Assembly: GCF_021491375.1 (NCBI RefSeq)
Contig: NZ_JAKEVY010000002.1
Location: 124,001-188,000, forward strand
DNA from: Flavihumibacter fluminis
GTDB lineage: Bacteria; Bacteroidota; Bacteroidia; Chitinophagales; Chitinophagaceae
Reading direction: 5' to 3'
DNA: 64,000 bases
Part shown: positions 1 to 8,729 of the stretch, piece after piece
How the letters are laid out: every line of letters begins with the position of its first letter
Position numbering within the stretch: position 1 is the first letter of the stretch
Notes under the pieces: generated by a model
Databases searched by the model: none
The model's input: the letters and a program-made list of their open reading frames with translations, nothing else
What the model was told of the DNA's origin: nothing
Position numbers and translations under genes: made by a program

Positions 1-238
1 GGTGAGATTGAAACTGGTAACCATAATCTACCCGTAATACCAGGCGATTAATTTTACGGGGTGCCAGTTCTTTTTGCATGAATACCAGGAAAGAATCCAG
101 ATTTTGTTGTGTTGGAGCTGCAATGCTGAAGGCGCGCACCGGAAAGGAATCAATGATCGGTTTTTGTGCAGTTGCGTTCAAATTAGCAACAAGCATTAAT
201 AACAAACAAAACTGCCGGATATTATTTACTGGAATCAT
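1..238 (-). CDS. Probable family 20 glycosyl hydrolase, N-terminal fragment
   Basis: This is an open frame on the minus strand that starts with ATG at 238 and runs off the left edge, so only about 79 residues are visible. It begins with a signal peptide ending near LNATAQ, followed by a segment containing VRAFSIAAP, ELAPRKINRL and LRVDYGYQF. From memory this resembles the opening of Bacteroidota secreted glycoside hydrolase family 20-like proteins, where a strand of a TIM barrel carries LRVDY. The S10 peptidase stop lies only 2 bases upstream, so the two genes are probably co-transcribed. The coding call is strong. The family call is tentative because the catalytic region lies outside the window. 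Confidence 0.6.
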   Translation of the reverse strand, partial: MIPVNNIRQFCLLLMLVANLNATAQKPIIDSFPVRAFSIAAPTQQNLDSFLVFMQKELAPRKINRLVLRVDYGYQFQSH

Positions 239-240
239 GA

Positions 241-1728
241 TTAATATTTTGCCGGTTGATTGGATGCTGGCAGGCTCTGCTTAATGAATTGACGGATGTC
301 TTCATTGCTGCTCGCCAGGTCTTCTTTTCTAAGATACATCATATGTCCGCTCCGATATCCTTTAAAACTCATTCGGTTCGTAAATCTTCCGGCGGCATCG
401 AGTTGCCAAAGATTGTATTTCGCATTAAAATAATCACAGGCGCCATCATAATATCCCGATTGCACCATCACATGCAGATAAGGATTCATGGCCATTGCTT
501 TGCGCAGGTCTTCACCGGTTTGATCATTGCTGCGATCCCAGGGTGAAACATTCCCAAATACATTGTATTTGAAATCCGTTTTGTATTTCAGTGTTTCTCT
601 CAAGTACATATTGATGGGTGGAGTAAAAGAATGTAACCAGGAGTTTAATTCGGCATTGTAATCCGGGCGATCTCCTGCCTCTTTTCGGTCTATGCCCAGG
701 TAGCGGGAATCCAGCCGGCCAATTGTAAATCCTTTGTCTCGCATCAACTCCTTCCAGAAATAAGTGACAGGCAGATCCAGGTTATGCTGCAACCAAACCT
801 GTTCAGCAATGCCGGAGTAGTTCGCCATTCTCGCAGCTATCTTTTTTTTCTCCGCAGGGCTGAGTTGTCCGCCTCTGTGGATTGCGGGTAATACTTCACG
901 CATGGTAAATTCTTCCACTTCGGGAAGTACCTGCAGCAGATCTTTTTGTTGAAGTTCTACCGGCAATTTTTTATGATACCAAGCTGTGGCTGCATAATAG
1001 GGCAGCCGCAGCGCAGCATCGGTGGCAGTTCCTCTTTCAATACCCAGTTCAGTGGGAGATACCAGGATCACACCATTCAGGTAAATCCATTGTGATTCCT
1101 GCAATTCACGTGCGAGTCCGGATACCCGGGTAGTGCCATAACTTTCTCCAATCAGGTATTTGGGGGATGCCCATCTTTGGTAACGGGATAGAAAACTGTT
1201 AATCCATCCCGCCAGGTATTTGATGTCTGCCTGCACACCAAAGAAGGTCGACTTGGGAACAGTGGAATCCACGATCCTGGAGAAGCCCGTATTTACCGGG
1301 TCAATGAACACGATATCTGCCACATCCAGGATGCTGTGGGGATTGTCCTTGAATCCATAAGGCTGAAGCGGATAGCCTTCGTCGTCGATATGCAGGATCT
1401 TGGGGCCTGTAAAGGCCAGGTGCATCCATACGGAAGCAGACCCCGGGCCTCCATTAAATGAAAATATCAGTGGCCGGTTGGCTCTGTCTTTTATATCAGT
1501 TCGCTCATAATAAGTGTAAAAGAGTCCGGCTATTGCTTTTTCCTGTTCATTCCATACCGGTAAAGTGCCTGCAATTGCCTTATATGTAATTTTCTGGCCT
1601 TTTACCTGAACTTCTTGTGGAGTTACAATACTCGTATCAGGATTAAAAATTAAATTATTCCTGGATTGTGCAACGGTAGCTATACTTAGTTGTGTCAACA
1701 AGCTAACCAGAACGAATGCTTTTATCAT
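241..1728 (-). CDS. Secreted peptidase S10 (serine carboxypeptidase-like)
   Basis: A 495-residue protein with a signal peptide (cut near ATVAQ). The family S10 alpha/beta-hydrolase features are present in order: the oxyanion-hole block FNGGPGSASVW around residue 90, the nucleophile block GESYGTTR around 194, an aspartate in GYYDGACD around 426, and a histidine in GYRSGHMMY around 461. These give a complete Ser-Asp-His triad. Family S10 enzymes remove C-terminal residues from peptides at acidic pH; here the protein would act in the periplasm or outside the cell. Length is normal for bacterial members. It is the first gene of a minus-strand unit with the gene at 238. It starts 17 bases from the divergent gene at 1746, so the two promoters must overlap the neighbouring coding regions. 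Confidence 0.9.
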   Translation of the reverse strand: MIKAFVLVSLLTQLSIATVAQSRNNLIFNPDTSIVTPQEVQVKGQKITYKAIAGTLPVWNEQEKAIAGLFYTYYERTDIKDRANRPLIFSFNGGPGSASVWMHLAFTGPKILHIDDEGYPLQPYGFKDNPHSILDVADIVFIDPVNTGFSRIVDSTVPKSTFFGVQADIKYLAGWINSFLSRYQRWASPKYLIGESYGTTRVSGLARELQESQWIYLNGVILVSPTELGIERGTATDAALRLPYYAATAWYHKKLPVELQQKDLLQVLPEVEEFTMREVLPAIHRGGQLSPAEKKKIAARMANYSGIAEQVWLQHNLDLPVTYFWKELMRDKGFTIGRLDSRYLGIDRKEAGDRPDYNAELNSWLHSFTPPINMYLRETLKYKTDFKYNVFGNVSPWDRSNDQTGEDLRKAMAMNPYLHVMVQSGYYDGACDYFNAKYNLWQLDAAGRFTNRMSFKGYRSGHMMYLRKEDLASSNEDIRQFIKQSLPASNQPAKY

Positions 1729-1745
1729 ATTCCCATGTTTGCAGT

Positions 1746-2459
1746 ATGAATGTAAAACTATTTAGGGTAATCTTTTTCACCCTGATGGTTCCTCTCTGCA
1801 TGCTATTTTGCCTGCAAAGCCATGCGCAAACGAAGAATCCATTTTGGCAACATAAATATGATAGTACCCTTGGAATGAACCGTCCGCTTTTCATTGGCTT
1901 TAGTTATATGCGGATTGGATACAAAACCAACGGGCATCCTTTTTTTCTTACAGACAGCCTGCTGGCTTGCACTCTCAGTTACAATAAAACCATCTATCGC
2001 AATTTACCAGTTCAGCTGGATATTCATCAGCCTGCGCTTGTTACGAATGATGGTAGTAATAATCTGATTTCATTAATTACGGAGCAGGTGGATTCACTGC
2101 AAATTGCAGGGAGGTATTTTTTTCCGGTCATACAGGTAGTGGATGGGAGGGCGGTTAATGAATTGATGGAACTGGTAGAAAGAGGACCCATTACTTTGTA
2201 TAAAAGGCATCGTAAGGTATTACAGAAGCCATCCGGACCGGATGCAAATGTTTTACCTGCATTCAAAGATCGACCTGAATGGCTAGTCAAATCTGCCACT
2301 GGATGGAACTGGATAGAAACTGAAAAACAGCTCCTGCAACTGGCACCAGCGCAGTCAGAAGAAATCAAAAGCCTGATCAGAAAAAACCGATGGTCTTTCA
2401 GGAAGAATCCGGATCAACTCATCCGATCGGTTGTTCACTATATAAATAGTACGCTTTAA
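1746..2459 (+). CDS. Secreted protein of unknown function, first gene of a TonB-receptor operon
   Basis: I do not recognise this protein. I chose the ATG at 1746 over the longer frame from 1716 because it opens directly into a clean signal peptide (MNVKLF through LQSHAQ) and avoids overlap with the divergent peptidase gene. The mature part is about 210 residues. It has alternating beta-strand and polar stretches in the first half and a charged helical C-terminus with several tryptophans (EWLVKSATGWNWIE). There are no cysteines in the mature part and no lipobox, so a soluble periplasmic or surface protein is likely. The TonB-dependent receptor follows after 9 bases, which suggests a role tied to that uptake system, but the sequence does not show which. 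Confidence 0.75.
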   Translation: MNVKLFRVIFFTLMVPLCMLFCLQSHAQTKNPFWQHKYDSTLGMNRPLFIGFSYMRIGYKTNGHPFFLTDSLLACTLSYNKTIYRNLPVQLDIHQPALVTNDGSNNLISLITEQVDSLQIAGRYFFPVIQVVDGRAVNELMELVERGPITLYKRHRKVLQKPSGPDANVLPAFKDRPEWLVKSATGWNWIETEKQLLQLAPAQSEEIKSLIRKNRWSFRKNPDQLIRSVVHYINSTL

Positions 2460-2468
2460 AGCAGCAGT

Positions 2469-5195
2469 ATGAAACAGTTCCTCTTGTTTATTGGATGTTT
2501 TTTACTGCTGCAACTACCAGGTACTGGTCAGGAAAAGAACCGCTATTCTGGTACCTATTCGCTTTCCTTTCCTCAACTGATACAGCTGATAGAAACTAAG
2601 GAAAAGATCCGGATATTTTATCCGCCTGGTGAACTGGATACACTGCAGGTACTGCTCACCGTTAGTGATCTCACCAAAATTCAATTATTGGATCAATTGC
2701 TGGGCAAGCGGGGTTGGTTTGTAGCTGAGGATACTGACGGATCTGTATACCTTTCAAAGGGCAAACCGGTACTGACTCAGTTTCCGGGAACAGGTCAAGC
2801 AGCCATAATCCCCAAACAGCCAGAACTTCCTGAAAAGGAAGTATTGCCTGTAGAAAACAGGTTGATTACCATTGGAGATGTTGATAAGAATCCCGCCGGA
2901 TCAACTGTAGTATTATCTGGCTATATAAAAGCAGCTTCCTCTGGCGAAGGACTGGCAACTGCTGAAGTTCTTGCAGCCGGTAAATCCAAAACTGTTTATA
3001 CGGATGTGTATGGTTACTATTCCATCGTACTTCCAAGAGGCAGATACCTGTTGAAGATTAACAGTGCGGGTATGCAATCAACCCAGCGACAGGTGCAGCT
3101 CAACCAGAATGGAAGGCTGGATATTGAACTGCAGGAGGCAATTAAAAGTTTACAGGCTGTAGTTGTAACAGCAGAAAAAAGTTCTGTTACCCGTAGCCTG
3201 CAGGTAGGAGCAAGCCGGCTCAATATTCAAACCATTAAACAGGTCCCGGTTATTTTTGGGGAAACGGATGTATTAAGAGTGGTATTGTCACTACCCGGTG
3301 TTACTTCAGTAGGTGAAGCTTCCAATGGCTTTAATGTTCGGGGTGGAACAGCCGATCAGAACCTGATCCTGCTGGGTGATGCTACCGTATTTAATCCTAC
3401 GCATCTCTTTGGTTTCTTTTCTGCATTTCATCCAGACCTGGTTAAACAGGTAGAATTATACAAAGCCAGTATTCCTGAAAAATTTGGTGGCAGATTATCC
3501 TCTGTTCTTGATATAACCTTGCAGGATGGTAATGCAAAAAAATGGACAGGCAATGCAGGAATTGGTCCGCTTACCAGTTCATTGAGCATAGGCGGACCTA
3601 TTAAAAAAGAGAAAGCAACCCTTTCTTTGGGAGCCCGAACCAGTTACTCCAACTGGATCATGAACCAATTGCCTGATAAGGCATTCAGACAAAGCAGGGC
3701 TTCTTTTTATGATATCAACCTGCGTACTGCTTTTAACCTTAATAAAAAAAACACACTCTATCTGACCGGGTACCTGAGCGAGGATGCTTTCCGGTTTAAC
3801 CGTGATACCAGTTTTCAATATGGAAACAGAAACCTGAATATTAAATGGAAACATCAGTTCAACGCCCTGCTTTCCGGAACATTTACAATTGGTACGGATC
3901 ATTACCAATACCAGGTTGAAAGTGCAACCAACCAGGTGAATGCCTTCCGGTTAAGGTATGCTATCAATCAGCAATTTTTCCGGTCTGATTTCAATTGGCT
4001 CCTGAATGATAAACACCAGCTCAACGCAGGTTTGCAATCCACCTACTACAGTTTGCAGCCAGGCAATTATGACCCTCTTGGAACTTCTTCCCTGGTGCAA
4101 CCCAAAAAATTGAACCGGGAGCAGGCATTGGAAACTGCTATCTACCTGGGGGATCAGTATCGTATCAATTCCAATTTATCTATAAGTGCTGGAGTCAGGT
4201 GGAATCTGTTTCAGCATTTTGGTCCGGGTACAGAGTTTAAATACCTGCCGGGGCAACCCAAAGATACCACTACCATCATCGATACACTGCAATACCGAAA
4301 AGGTGAAACCATACAGCGCTGGACTGCACCCGAATGGCGACTGAGCATGCGCTATCTGCTCACAGAAAACAGTTCGATAAAAGCAAGCTTTACCACAACA
4401 AGGCAATTCCTGCACATGTTATCGAATACAGTTACTATTTCACCTACTGATATCTGGAAGTTGAGTGATCAGCATATTCGTCCGCAGGAAGGCTGGCAGT
4501 TATCAGCAGGTTATTATCGAAGTTTTGCTTCCAATAAATGGGAAGCTTCTATTGAAGTTTATTTTAAAAGAATTGCAAACTATCTCGATTTTAAAAGTGG
4601 TGCCCGCCTGCTTCTCAATGAACATCTTGAAACTGATTTGATCAATACAAGGGGTAAGGCCTATGGCGCGGAATTTTTACTGAAAAAACCGGACGGCAGA
4701 TTGAATGGCTGGTTCAGTTATACCTACTCACGGATTTTGCTCAAACAGGATGATCCATTGGCGGGAGAGTTGATTAATAGGGGCAACTATTATCCGGGCA
4801 ATGCTGATCGCCCGCACAATATGAACCTGATTGCGAACTATCGGTTTTCACACCGGTTGAGTTTGTCCTGGAATCTGATTTTTACTTCAGGCAGACCGAT
4901 AACCTTACCGATAGCAGTTTTCAACCAGGGTGGTGTAACCGGATTGATCTATTCTGACAGAAATGAATACAGGATCCCGAATTATTTTCGGTCCGATATT
5001 TCTTTTACCATTGAGGGCAATCACAAAGTGAATCAACGATTCCATAATGCCTGGTCAGTAGGAGCCTATAATATCACCGCCAGGGAGAATCCTTATTCTG
5101 TTTATTATGTTCAGGAACAGGGTACTATCAATGGCTATCAGCTGTCCATTTTTGGTACGATCATTCCCTTTGTATCCTATAAAATAAAATTTTAA
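2469..5195 (+). CDS. TonB-dependent outer-membrane receptor with STN-like and CarboxypepD_reg domains
   Basis: A 908-residue protein. After a signal peptide (to about residue 20) comes a secretin/TonB short N-terminal-like region (about 28-100), then a linker. Next is a carboxypeptidase-regulatory-like beta-sandwich (about 148-225, VVLSGYIKAASSGEGL) and a plug domain (about 235-345) with the typical FNVRGGTADQNLILLGD stretch. The rest is a long beta-barrel rich in aromatic strands that ends in a terminal aromatic residue (SYKIKF). Such receptors import ligands across the outer membrane using TonB energy. The STN-like region can mean coupling to an anti-sigma factor in other systems, but no sigma/anti-sigma pair is next to this gene. 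A DUF4249 lipoprotein follows after 2 bases, a pairing typical of this receptor class. Confidence 0.92.
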   Translation: MKQFLLFIGCFLLLQLPGTGQEKNRYSGTYSLSFPQLIQLIETKEKIRIFYPPGELDTLQVLLTVSDLTKIQLLDQLLGKRGWFVAEDTDGSVYLSKGKPVLTQFPGTGQAAIIPKQPELPEKEVLPVENRLITIGDVDKNPAGSTVVLSGYIKAASSGEGLATAEVLAAGKSKTVYTDVYGYYSIVLPRGRYLLKINSAGMQSTQRQVQLNQNGRLDIELQEAIKSLQAVVVTAEKSSVTRSLQVGASRLNIQTIKQVPVIFGETDVLRVVLSLPGVTSVGEASNGFNVRGGTADQNLILLGDATVFNPTHLFGFFSAFHPDLVKQVELYKASIPEKFGGRLSSVLDITLQDGNAKKWTGNAGIGPLTSSLSIGGPIKKEKATLSLGARTSYSNWIMNQLPDKAFRQSRASFYDINLRTAFNLNKKNTLYLTGYLSEDAFRFNRDTSFQYGNRNLNIKWKHQFNALLSGTFTIGTDHYQYQVESATNQVNAFRLRYAINQQFFRSDFNWLLNDKHQLNAGLQSTYYSLQPGNYDPLGTSSLVQPKKLNREQALETAIYLGDQYRINSNLSISAGVRWNLFQHFGPGTEFKYLPGQPKDTTTIIDTLQYRKGETIQRWTAPEWRLSMRYLLTENSSIKASFTTTRQFLHMLSNTVTISPTDIWKLSDQHIRPQEGWQLSAGYYRSFASNKWEASIEVYFKRIANYLDFKSGARLLLNEHLETDLINTRGKAYGAEFLLKKPDGRLNGWFSYTYSRILLKQDDPLAGELINRGNYYPGNADRPHNMNLIANYRFSHRLSLSWNLIFTSGRPITLPIAVFNQGGVTGLIYSDRNEYRIPNYFRSDISFTIEGNHKVNQRFHNAWSVGAYNITARENPYSVYYVQEQGTINGYQLSIFGTIIPFVSYKIKF

Positions 5196-5197
5196 AG

Positions 5198-6343
5198 ATG
5201 CGGTCCTCCTTGCTATATAACTATTTGCTGGTGTTCCTGCTGAGTGCGATGGCCTGCAGGAAACCCTATATAGCCCCCGTGCAGCAGCAACCCAACCAAT
5301 TCCTGGTGGTAGATGGACTGATCAATGCTTCTCCAGGTGGTGTGTCACGGTTTACCTTGTCCTTTTCAAAGAGTCTGGGAGATACCACGCTTCAATACCC
5401 GGTGAACAATGCAGAACTCAGGATTGAAGGCACGGATGGATCAATATATAGGCTGGAGGCATTAAATGATTCAGGTGTTTATATAAGTGCTCCCCTGCAA
5501 CTTTCTGCTGCGAACAACTATCGGTTGCTTATTCGCACTGCAGATAACCGTTCCTATCGGTCTGCATTTGAAAGGGTGTTGATTGCACCGGAAATTGATA
5601 GTATCGCCTGGGAAGCAAACCCTGATCTGAACTTTTTTCTCTATACAAAGGATCCCTCCAATCAACAGCAATATTACCGGTGGGAATTTGAAGAAACCTA
5701 TCAGACAACGGCACAAAATCCTTCCTTCTGGGCAGTAGTAAATGGGAGAATTGTGGAAGCAGATGCCACCAATCAGACGGCTTCCTGCTGGATCACGGAT
5801 CCTTCAAAAGAACTGCTGATAGGAACAACAACCGGACTTTCATCTGCTGTTGTATTCAAGGCTCCTTTGCATACGATCTCTAAACCCGATAAGCGGTTGT
5901 CCATCCGCTACAGCATGTTGGTAAGGCAGTATGCCATCACGCCGGAAGCGTATCGTTATTACAGATTAATGAAACAGAATTCCGAAGAGCTGGGTGGTAT
6001 TTTTGATCCGCTTCCTTCACAATTAAATGGGAATATACAATCTGACTCAGATCCAGAGGAGCCGGTGATTGGCTACATTGCTGTAGGGCAAACTACCGAG
6101 AAGAGAATATTTGTTAATAACCAGGAGTTGGATAACTGGCCACTTATTACAACCGGATATGATTGCAGTGTGCGGAATGTTCCCTCTAACCCGACTGATT
6201 TTACCATTTTTAATTACTCGGATCCGGAATATGGATTCTGGTATTTTTCAAGTGGGCAACCACCCGGACTAGTACTAAGTAAAAAGCTTTGCCTGGATTG
6301 TCGCTTATCAGGAGGCACCAATCAAAAACCTTCATTTTGGTAA
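5198..6343 (+). CDS. DUF4249-family surface lipoprotein, partner of the TonB receptor
   Basis: A 381-residue protein with a lipoprotein signal peptide and a lipobox ending LSAMAC, so the mature protein begins at Cys20. The body is beta-rich. It opens with FLVVDGLINASPGG and has repeated short strands as in DUF4249 proteins, which are routinely encoded next to carboxypeptidase-regulatory-domain TonB receptors in Bacteroidota. The C-terminus carries CLDCR followed by a short polar tail. By analogy with SusD-like partners it probably caps the receptor or binds its ligand on the cell surface; that is inference. It is translationally close to both neighbours (2 bases and 3 bases), so the unit is one operon. 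Confidence 0.85.
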   Translation: MRSSLLYNYLLVFLLSAMACRKPYIAPVQQQPNQFLVVDGLINASPGGVSRFTLSFSKSLGDTTLQYPVNNAELRIEGTDGSIYRLEALNDSGVYISAPLQLSAANNYRLLIRTADNRSYRSAFERVLIAPEIDSIAWEANPDLNFFLYTKDPSNQQQYYRWEFEETYQTTAQNPSFWAVVNGRIVEADATNQTASCWITDPSKELLIGTTTGLSSAVVFKAPLHTISKPDKRLSIRYSMLVRQYAITPEAYRYYRLMKQNSEELGGIFDPLPSQLNGNIQSDSDPEEPVIGYIAVGQTTEKRIFVNNQELDNWPLITTGYDCSVRNVPSNPTDFTIFNYSDPEYGFWYFSSGQPPGLVLSKKLCLDCRLSGGTNQKPSFW

Positions 6344-6346
6344 ACC

Positions 6347-8008
6347 ATGTGTATCCGCTTTCTATACTTGTTTCTGTTGACGGTATTATATAACAACGCC
6401 GATGCACAGCGCGCACATCCTGAAAGGATTTTTGCACAAACCGACAGGTCGCTTTATTTGTCGGGGGAATCTCTTTTTTTCAGTATTCTGGTACTGGAAG
6501 GAGAAACCAATACTGCCGCACAAAAAAGCAGGGTGGTGCAGGTTGAACTGATTAATGATCAAAAAAAATCCCTTCTACAAAAACTTGTACTGTTAGATGA
6601 GGGTAGAGGCGCAGGCAGTTTCTCTATTCCTGATTCCATGGCATCAGGTGCCTGTGAATTAAGAATCTATTCTTCATGGATGAAGAATTGGGGTGAACAA
6701 AGTTTTTACCGTCAATCCATTTGGGTACTCAATCCCTATGATACCAGTTATTTTGGTCAGCATGCTGGCAGGTGGACAGAGAATCCTTCTTCAATACCGG
6801 TTGCAGACATTCAGCTTGATAAGGCACACTATTCCAAAAGATCATTGGTGGCTGGCTCATTACCGGTGGATGAAGAAAATCCTTTTATTGCACTCACCGT
6901 TTCCGTGCTTCCTTTGGAGGAAGTTATTGTTCCTGTCAATTCAATAAGTGCCCAACAAGAACCGATTCAATCGGAGCAGGTTGTTTACCTGCCAGAGTGG
7001 GAGGGACCTTTGTTCCAGGCACGTATCATGGATGCTGTAACCGGGCAGCCAATTGAAAATCAGCTGGTGACCCTGGTGCAACCTGGAACCTCCTTTGTGC
7101 TCAATGTTGGCAAAACCAACCGGCAGGGGATAAGTTGGTTCAATCCCGGACCTGCACTCCAAAAAGGGGATCTCATTATTCAGCAAGTGGGTGCTGCAAC
7201 TAACAGACGAACCGCCACTATAGAAATGCTTCCGGTTTTTGTGCCTGCTGAAAAATTTGAGGCAGGCCCCTTTCCGGAATTAACGAAAGCCCATCATGAA
7301 TTATTCCGGCAACGATTTGTACAGTTGCAATTACAAGAACTACTTTTTCCTAAAGAATCGGATTCAGCACTGGAGAAAGATTCATTTCAGCTGGGTAAAC
7401 CGGATACCAGGTATCAGCTTGATCAGTATATCCGCTTTAAGACCATGCAGGAGATCTTTAGGGAGTATATCAGTGAAGTACGGGTAAGGGTTCAGGATAG
7501 CAGTTATCAGATACGCATACGTAATAAGTGGATCCCGGGATTTTTTGAAACAGATCCATTGATTTTAATTGATGGGATCCCGGTTTGGGATCCTGCCATC
7601 CTGATGGAAATGGATCCACAGGAAGTAAAATCCATTGATGTATATACGCAGCGAATACGAATAGGAAATTTAGTAAAAGAAGGGGTGCTGGTGTGCAGGA
7701 CCTATGCAGGTACCGGCGGGCGATCAGCCATCAGCAAAGATGCCATCATCCTGTCTTTCCCTGGCATCCAACAGGAGCGATTGTTTATTGATCCTGATTA
7801 TTCAACTCAGCAAACGGGAATGCAGCAGCTTCCGGATCGACGCTCGCTGCTGTATTGGAATCCAGCTCTGGAAAAGAGTAAAACAGGTTCATTCATTCCC
7901 TTTCAGTTTTATACATCCGATCAGGCAGGATCTTATAAAGTACTTATCAGGGGTATTGATAAAAGGCACAGGTCCTTTGAGCAAGTGGCCGTTTTTGAGG
8001 TGAAATAG
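6347..8008 (+). CDS. Secreted protein with alpha-2-macroglobulin MG2-like N-terminus and plug-like C-terminus
   Basis: A 553-residue protein with a signal peptide (cleavage near NNADAQ). Residues about 25-125 resemble the MG2 beta-sandwich seen in Bacteroidota proteins next to TonB receptors, with key pieces FAQTDRSLYLSGE and LRIYSSWMKN. A second strand-rich region follows around 215-300. The last third contains ILIDGIPVWDPAILMEMDP then SIDVYTQRIRIGNLVKEG, which looks like a TonB plug-domain core without a barrel. It is the fourth and last gene of the operon (3 bases after the DUF4249 gene). Function is unknown; a periplasmic or surface accessory to the receptor is the simplest idea. No transmembrane segment apart from the signal is visible. 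Confidence 0.78.
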   Translation: MCIRFLYLFLLTVLYNNADAQRAHPERIFAQTDRSLYLSGESLFFSILVLEGETNTAAQKSRVVQVELINDQKKSLLQKLVLLDEGRGAGSFSIPDSMASGACELRIYSSWMKNWGEQSFYRQSIWVLNPYDTSYFGQHAGRWTENPSSIPVADIQLDKAHYSKRSLVAGSLPVDEENPFIALTVSVLPLEEVIVPVNSISAQQEPIQSEQVVYLPEWEGPLFQARIMDAVTGQPIENQLVTLVQPGTSFVLNVGKTNRQGISWFNPGPALQKGDLIIQQVGAATNRRTATIEMLPVFVPAEKFEAGPFPELTKAHHELFRQRFVQLQLQELLFPKESDSALEKDSFQLGKPDTRYQLDQYIRFKTMQEIFREYISEVRVRVQDSSYQIRIRNKWIPGFFETDPLILIDGIPVWDPAILMEMDPQEVKSIDVYTQRIRIGNLVKEGVLVCRTYAGTGGRSAISKDAIILSFPGIQQERLFIDPDYSTQQTGMQQLPDRRSLLYWNPALEKSKTGSFIPFQFYTSDQAGSYKVLIRGIDKRHRSFEQVAVFEVK

Positions 8009-8109
8009 TCGTTGGATATCATCCCGAAAATTCGCTGAAATCCTTTCCTGTAGCTGGTTTTAGTATTTCTTTAAGAGGTTTAAAGTAAGTAAAATCAATA
8101 AAACTTGGC

Positions 8110-8140
8110 TTGCAGTAAAGGGAATGCCGTTCTATTTTTG
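8110..8140 (+). promoter_or_regulatory. Predicted Bacteroidota-type promoter for the gene at 8244
   Basis: The -7 box TATTTTTG at 8133-8140 matches the TAnnTTTG consensus exactly. A TTG at 8110-8112 lies 20 bases upstream, inside the spacing range known for Bacteroidota sigma-ABfrA promoters. It would give a 5' leader of roughly 95 bases before the ATG at 8244. Confidence 0.55.
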
Positions 8141-8243
8141 CTGTATCCCTTCCGATTGCTACTTCCATAGTCAACTATTGCTACCATCTCCGATTGCCGC
8201 CGCAAAGAGTTTTTTAAATTATCTAACCGCAAAAAGAATTACA

Positions 8244-8663
8244 ATGAAAAACACAAGTATGAATCTGAAGTCAGTGTTGGCAAGTTTGGCAATCGCTGCG
8301 CTGGTGGCTGTATCAACCAATCCTGTTTTGGCTAACACCGAAAAAAGAGTAAACAAAAACCGTGTTCCTGTTGAAGTAAAATACGTTGGTAGCAATAACC
8401 AGTCTCCTGTTGTTGAAATCAGTCTCGACAACGAAGAAGGAAAAGAAATAACTGTTCAACTCAGAGACCTCGACGGATATGTTCTGTACACCGCAACTAC
8501 CTCTGAAAAGAAAATTACCCGCAAATTCCAGATTGATAACTCCAGCCTGGAGCCAATTCAACTGAAAGTTGCTATAACCATTAATGGTAAAGTTCAAACC
8601 GAGGTTTTCCAGATTAATCGGAACCGTACAGTAGTTGAAGATGTTGTAGTTTCTAAATTATAA
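8244..8663 (+). CDS. Small secreted beta-rich protein of unknown function
   Basis: A 139-residue protein. The ATG at 8244 was chosen because it begins the signal peptide (MKNTSMNLKSVLASLAIAAL, cut near PVLANT); the frame extends to 8124 but without signal-like sequence. The mature protein is about 105 residues, highly charged and made of alternating strands (VEVKYVG, VVEISLD, ITVQLRDLDGYVLYT, LKVAITING, TEVFQINRN). It has no cysteine. The pattern is that of one immunoglobulin-like or T9SS-C-terminal-domain-like beta-sandwich, but I cannot assign a family. It is a single gene with its own predicted promoter (8110-8140) and a strong terminator (8696-8718), which suggests substantial expression. 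Confidence 0.75.
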   Translation: MKNTSMNLKSVLASLAIAALVAVSTNPVLANTEKRVNKNRVPVEVKYVGSNNQSPVVEISLDNEEGKEITVQLRDLDGYVLYTATTSEKKITRKFQIDNSSLEPIQLKVAITINGKVQTEVFQINRNRTVVEDVVVSKL

Positions 8664-8695
8664 TATCAAGTGTAGGGTTAACCTTTAATTTTTTT

Positions 8696-8718
8696 GGGGC
8701 TTCCGGGCCCCTTTTTGT
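8696..8718 (+). terminator. Rho-independent terminator after the small secreted protein gene
   Basis: GGGGC (8696-8700) pairs with GCCCC (8707-8711) around a short loop and is followed by a run of five T. It lies between the stop at 8663 and the ATG at 8730. Confidence 0.75.
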
Positions 8719-8729
8719 ATTTTAGGAAA

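Noticed and set aside
1703-1894. 63-codon minus-strand frame over the 5' end of the gene at 1746
   Set aside because: It overlaps the signal-peptide region of the divergent gene and the start of the S10 gene, with no family features.
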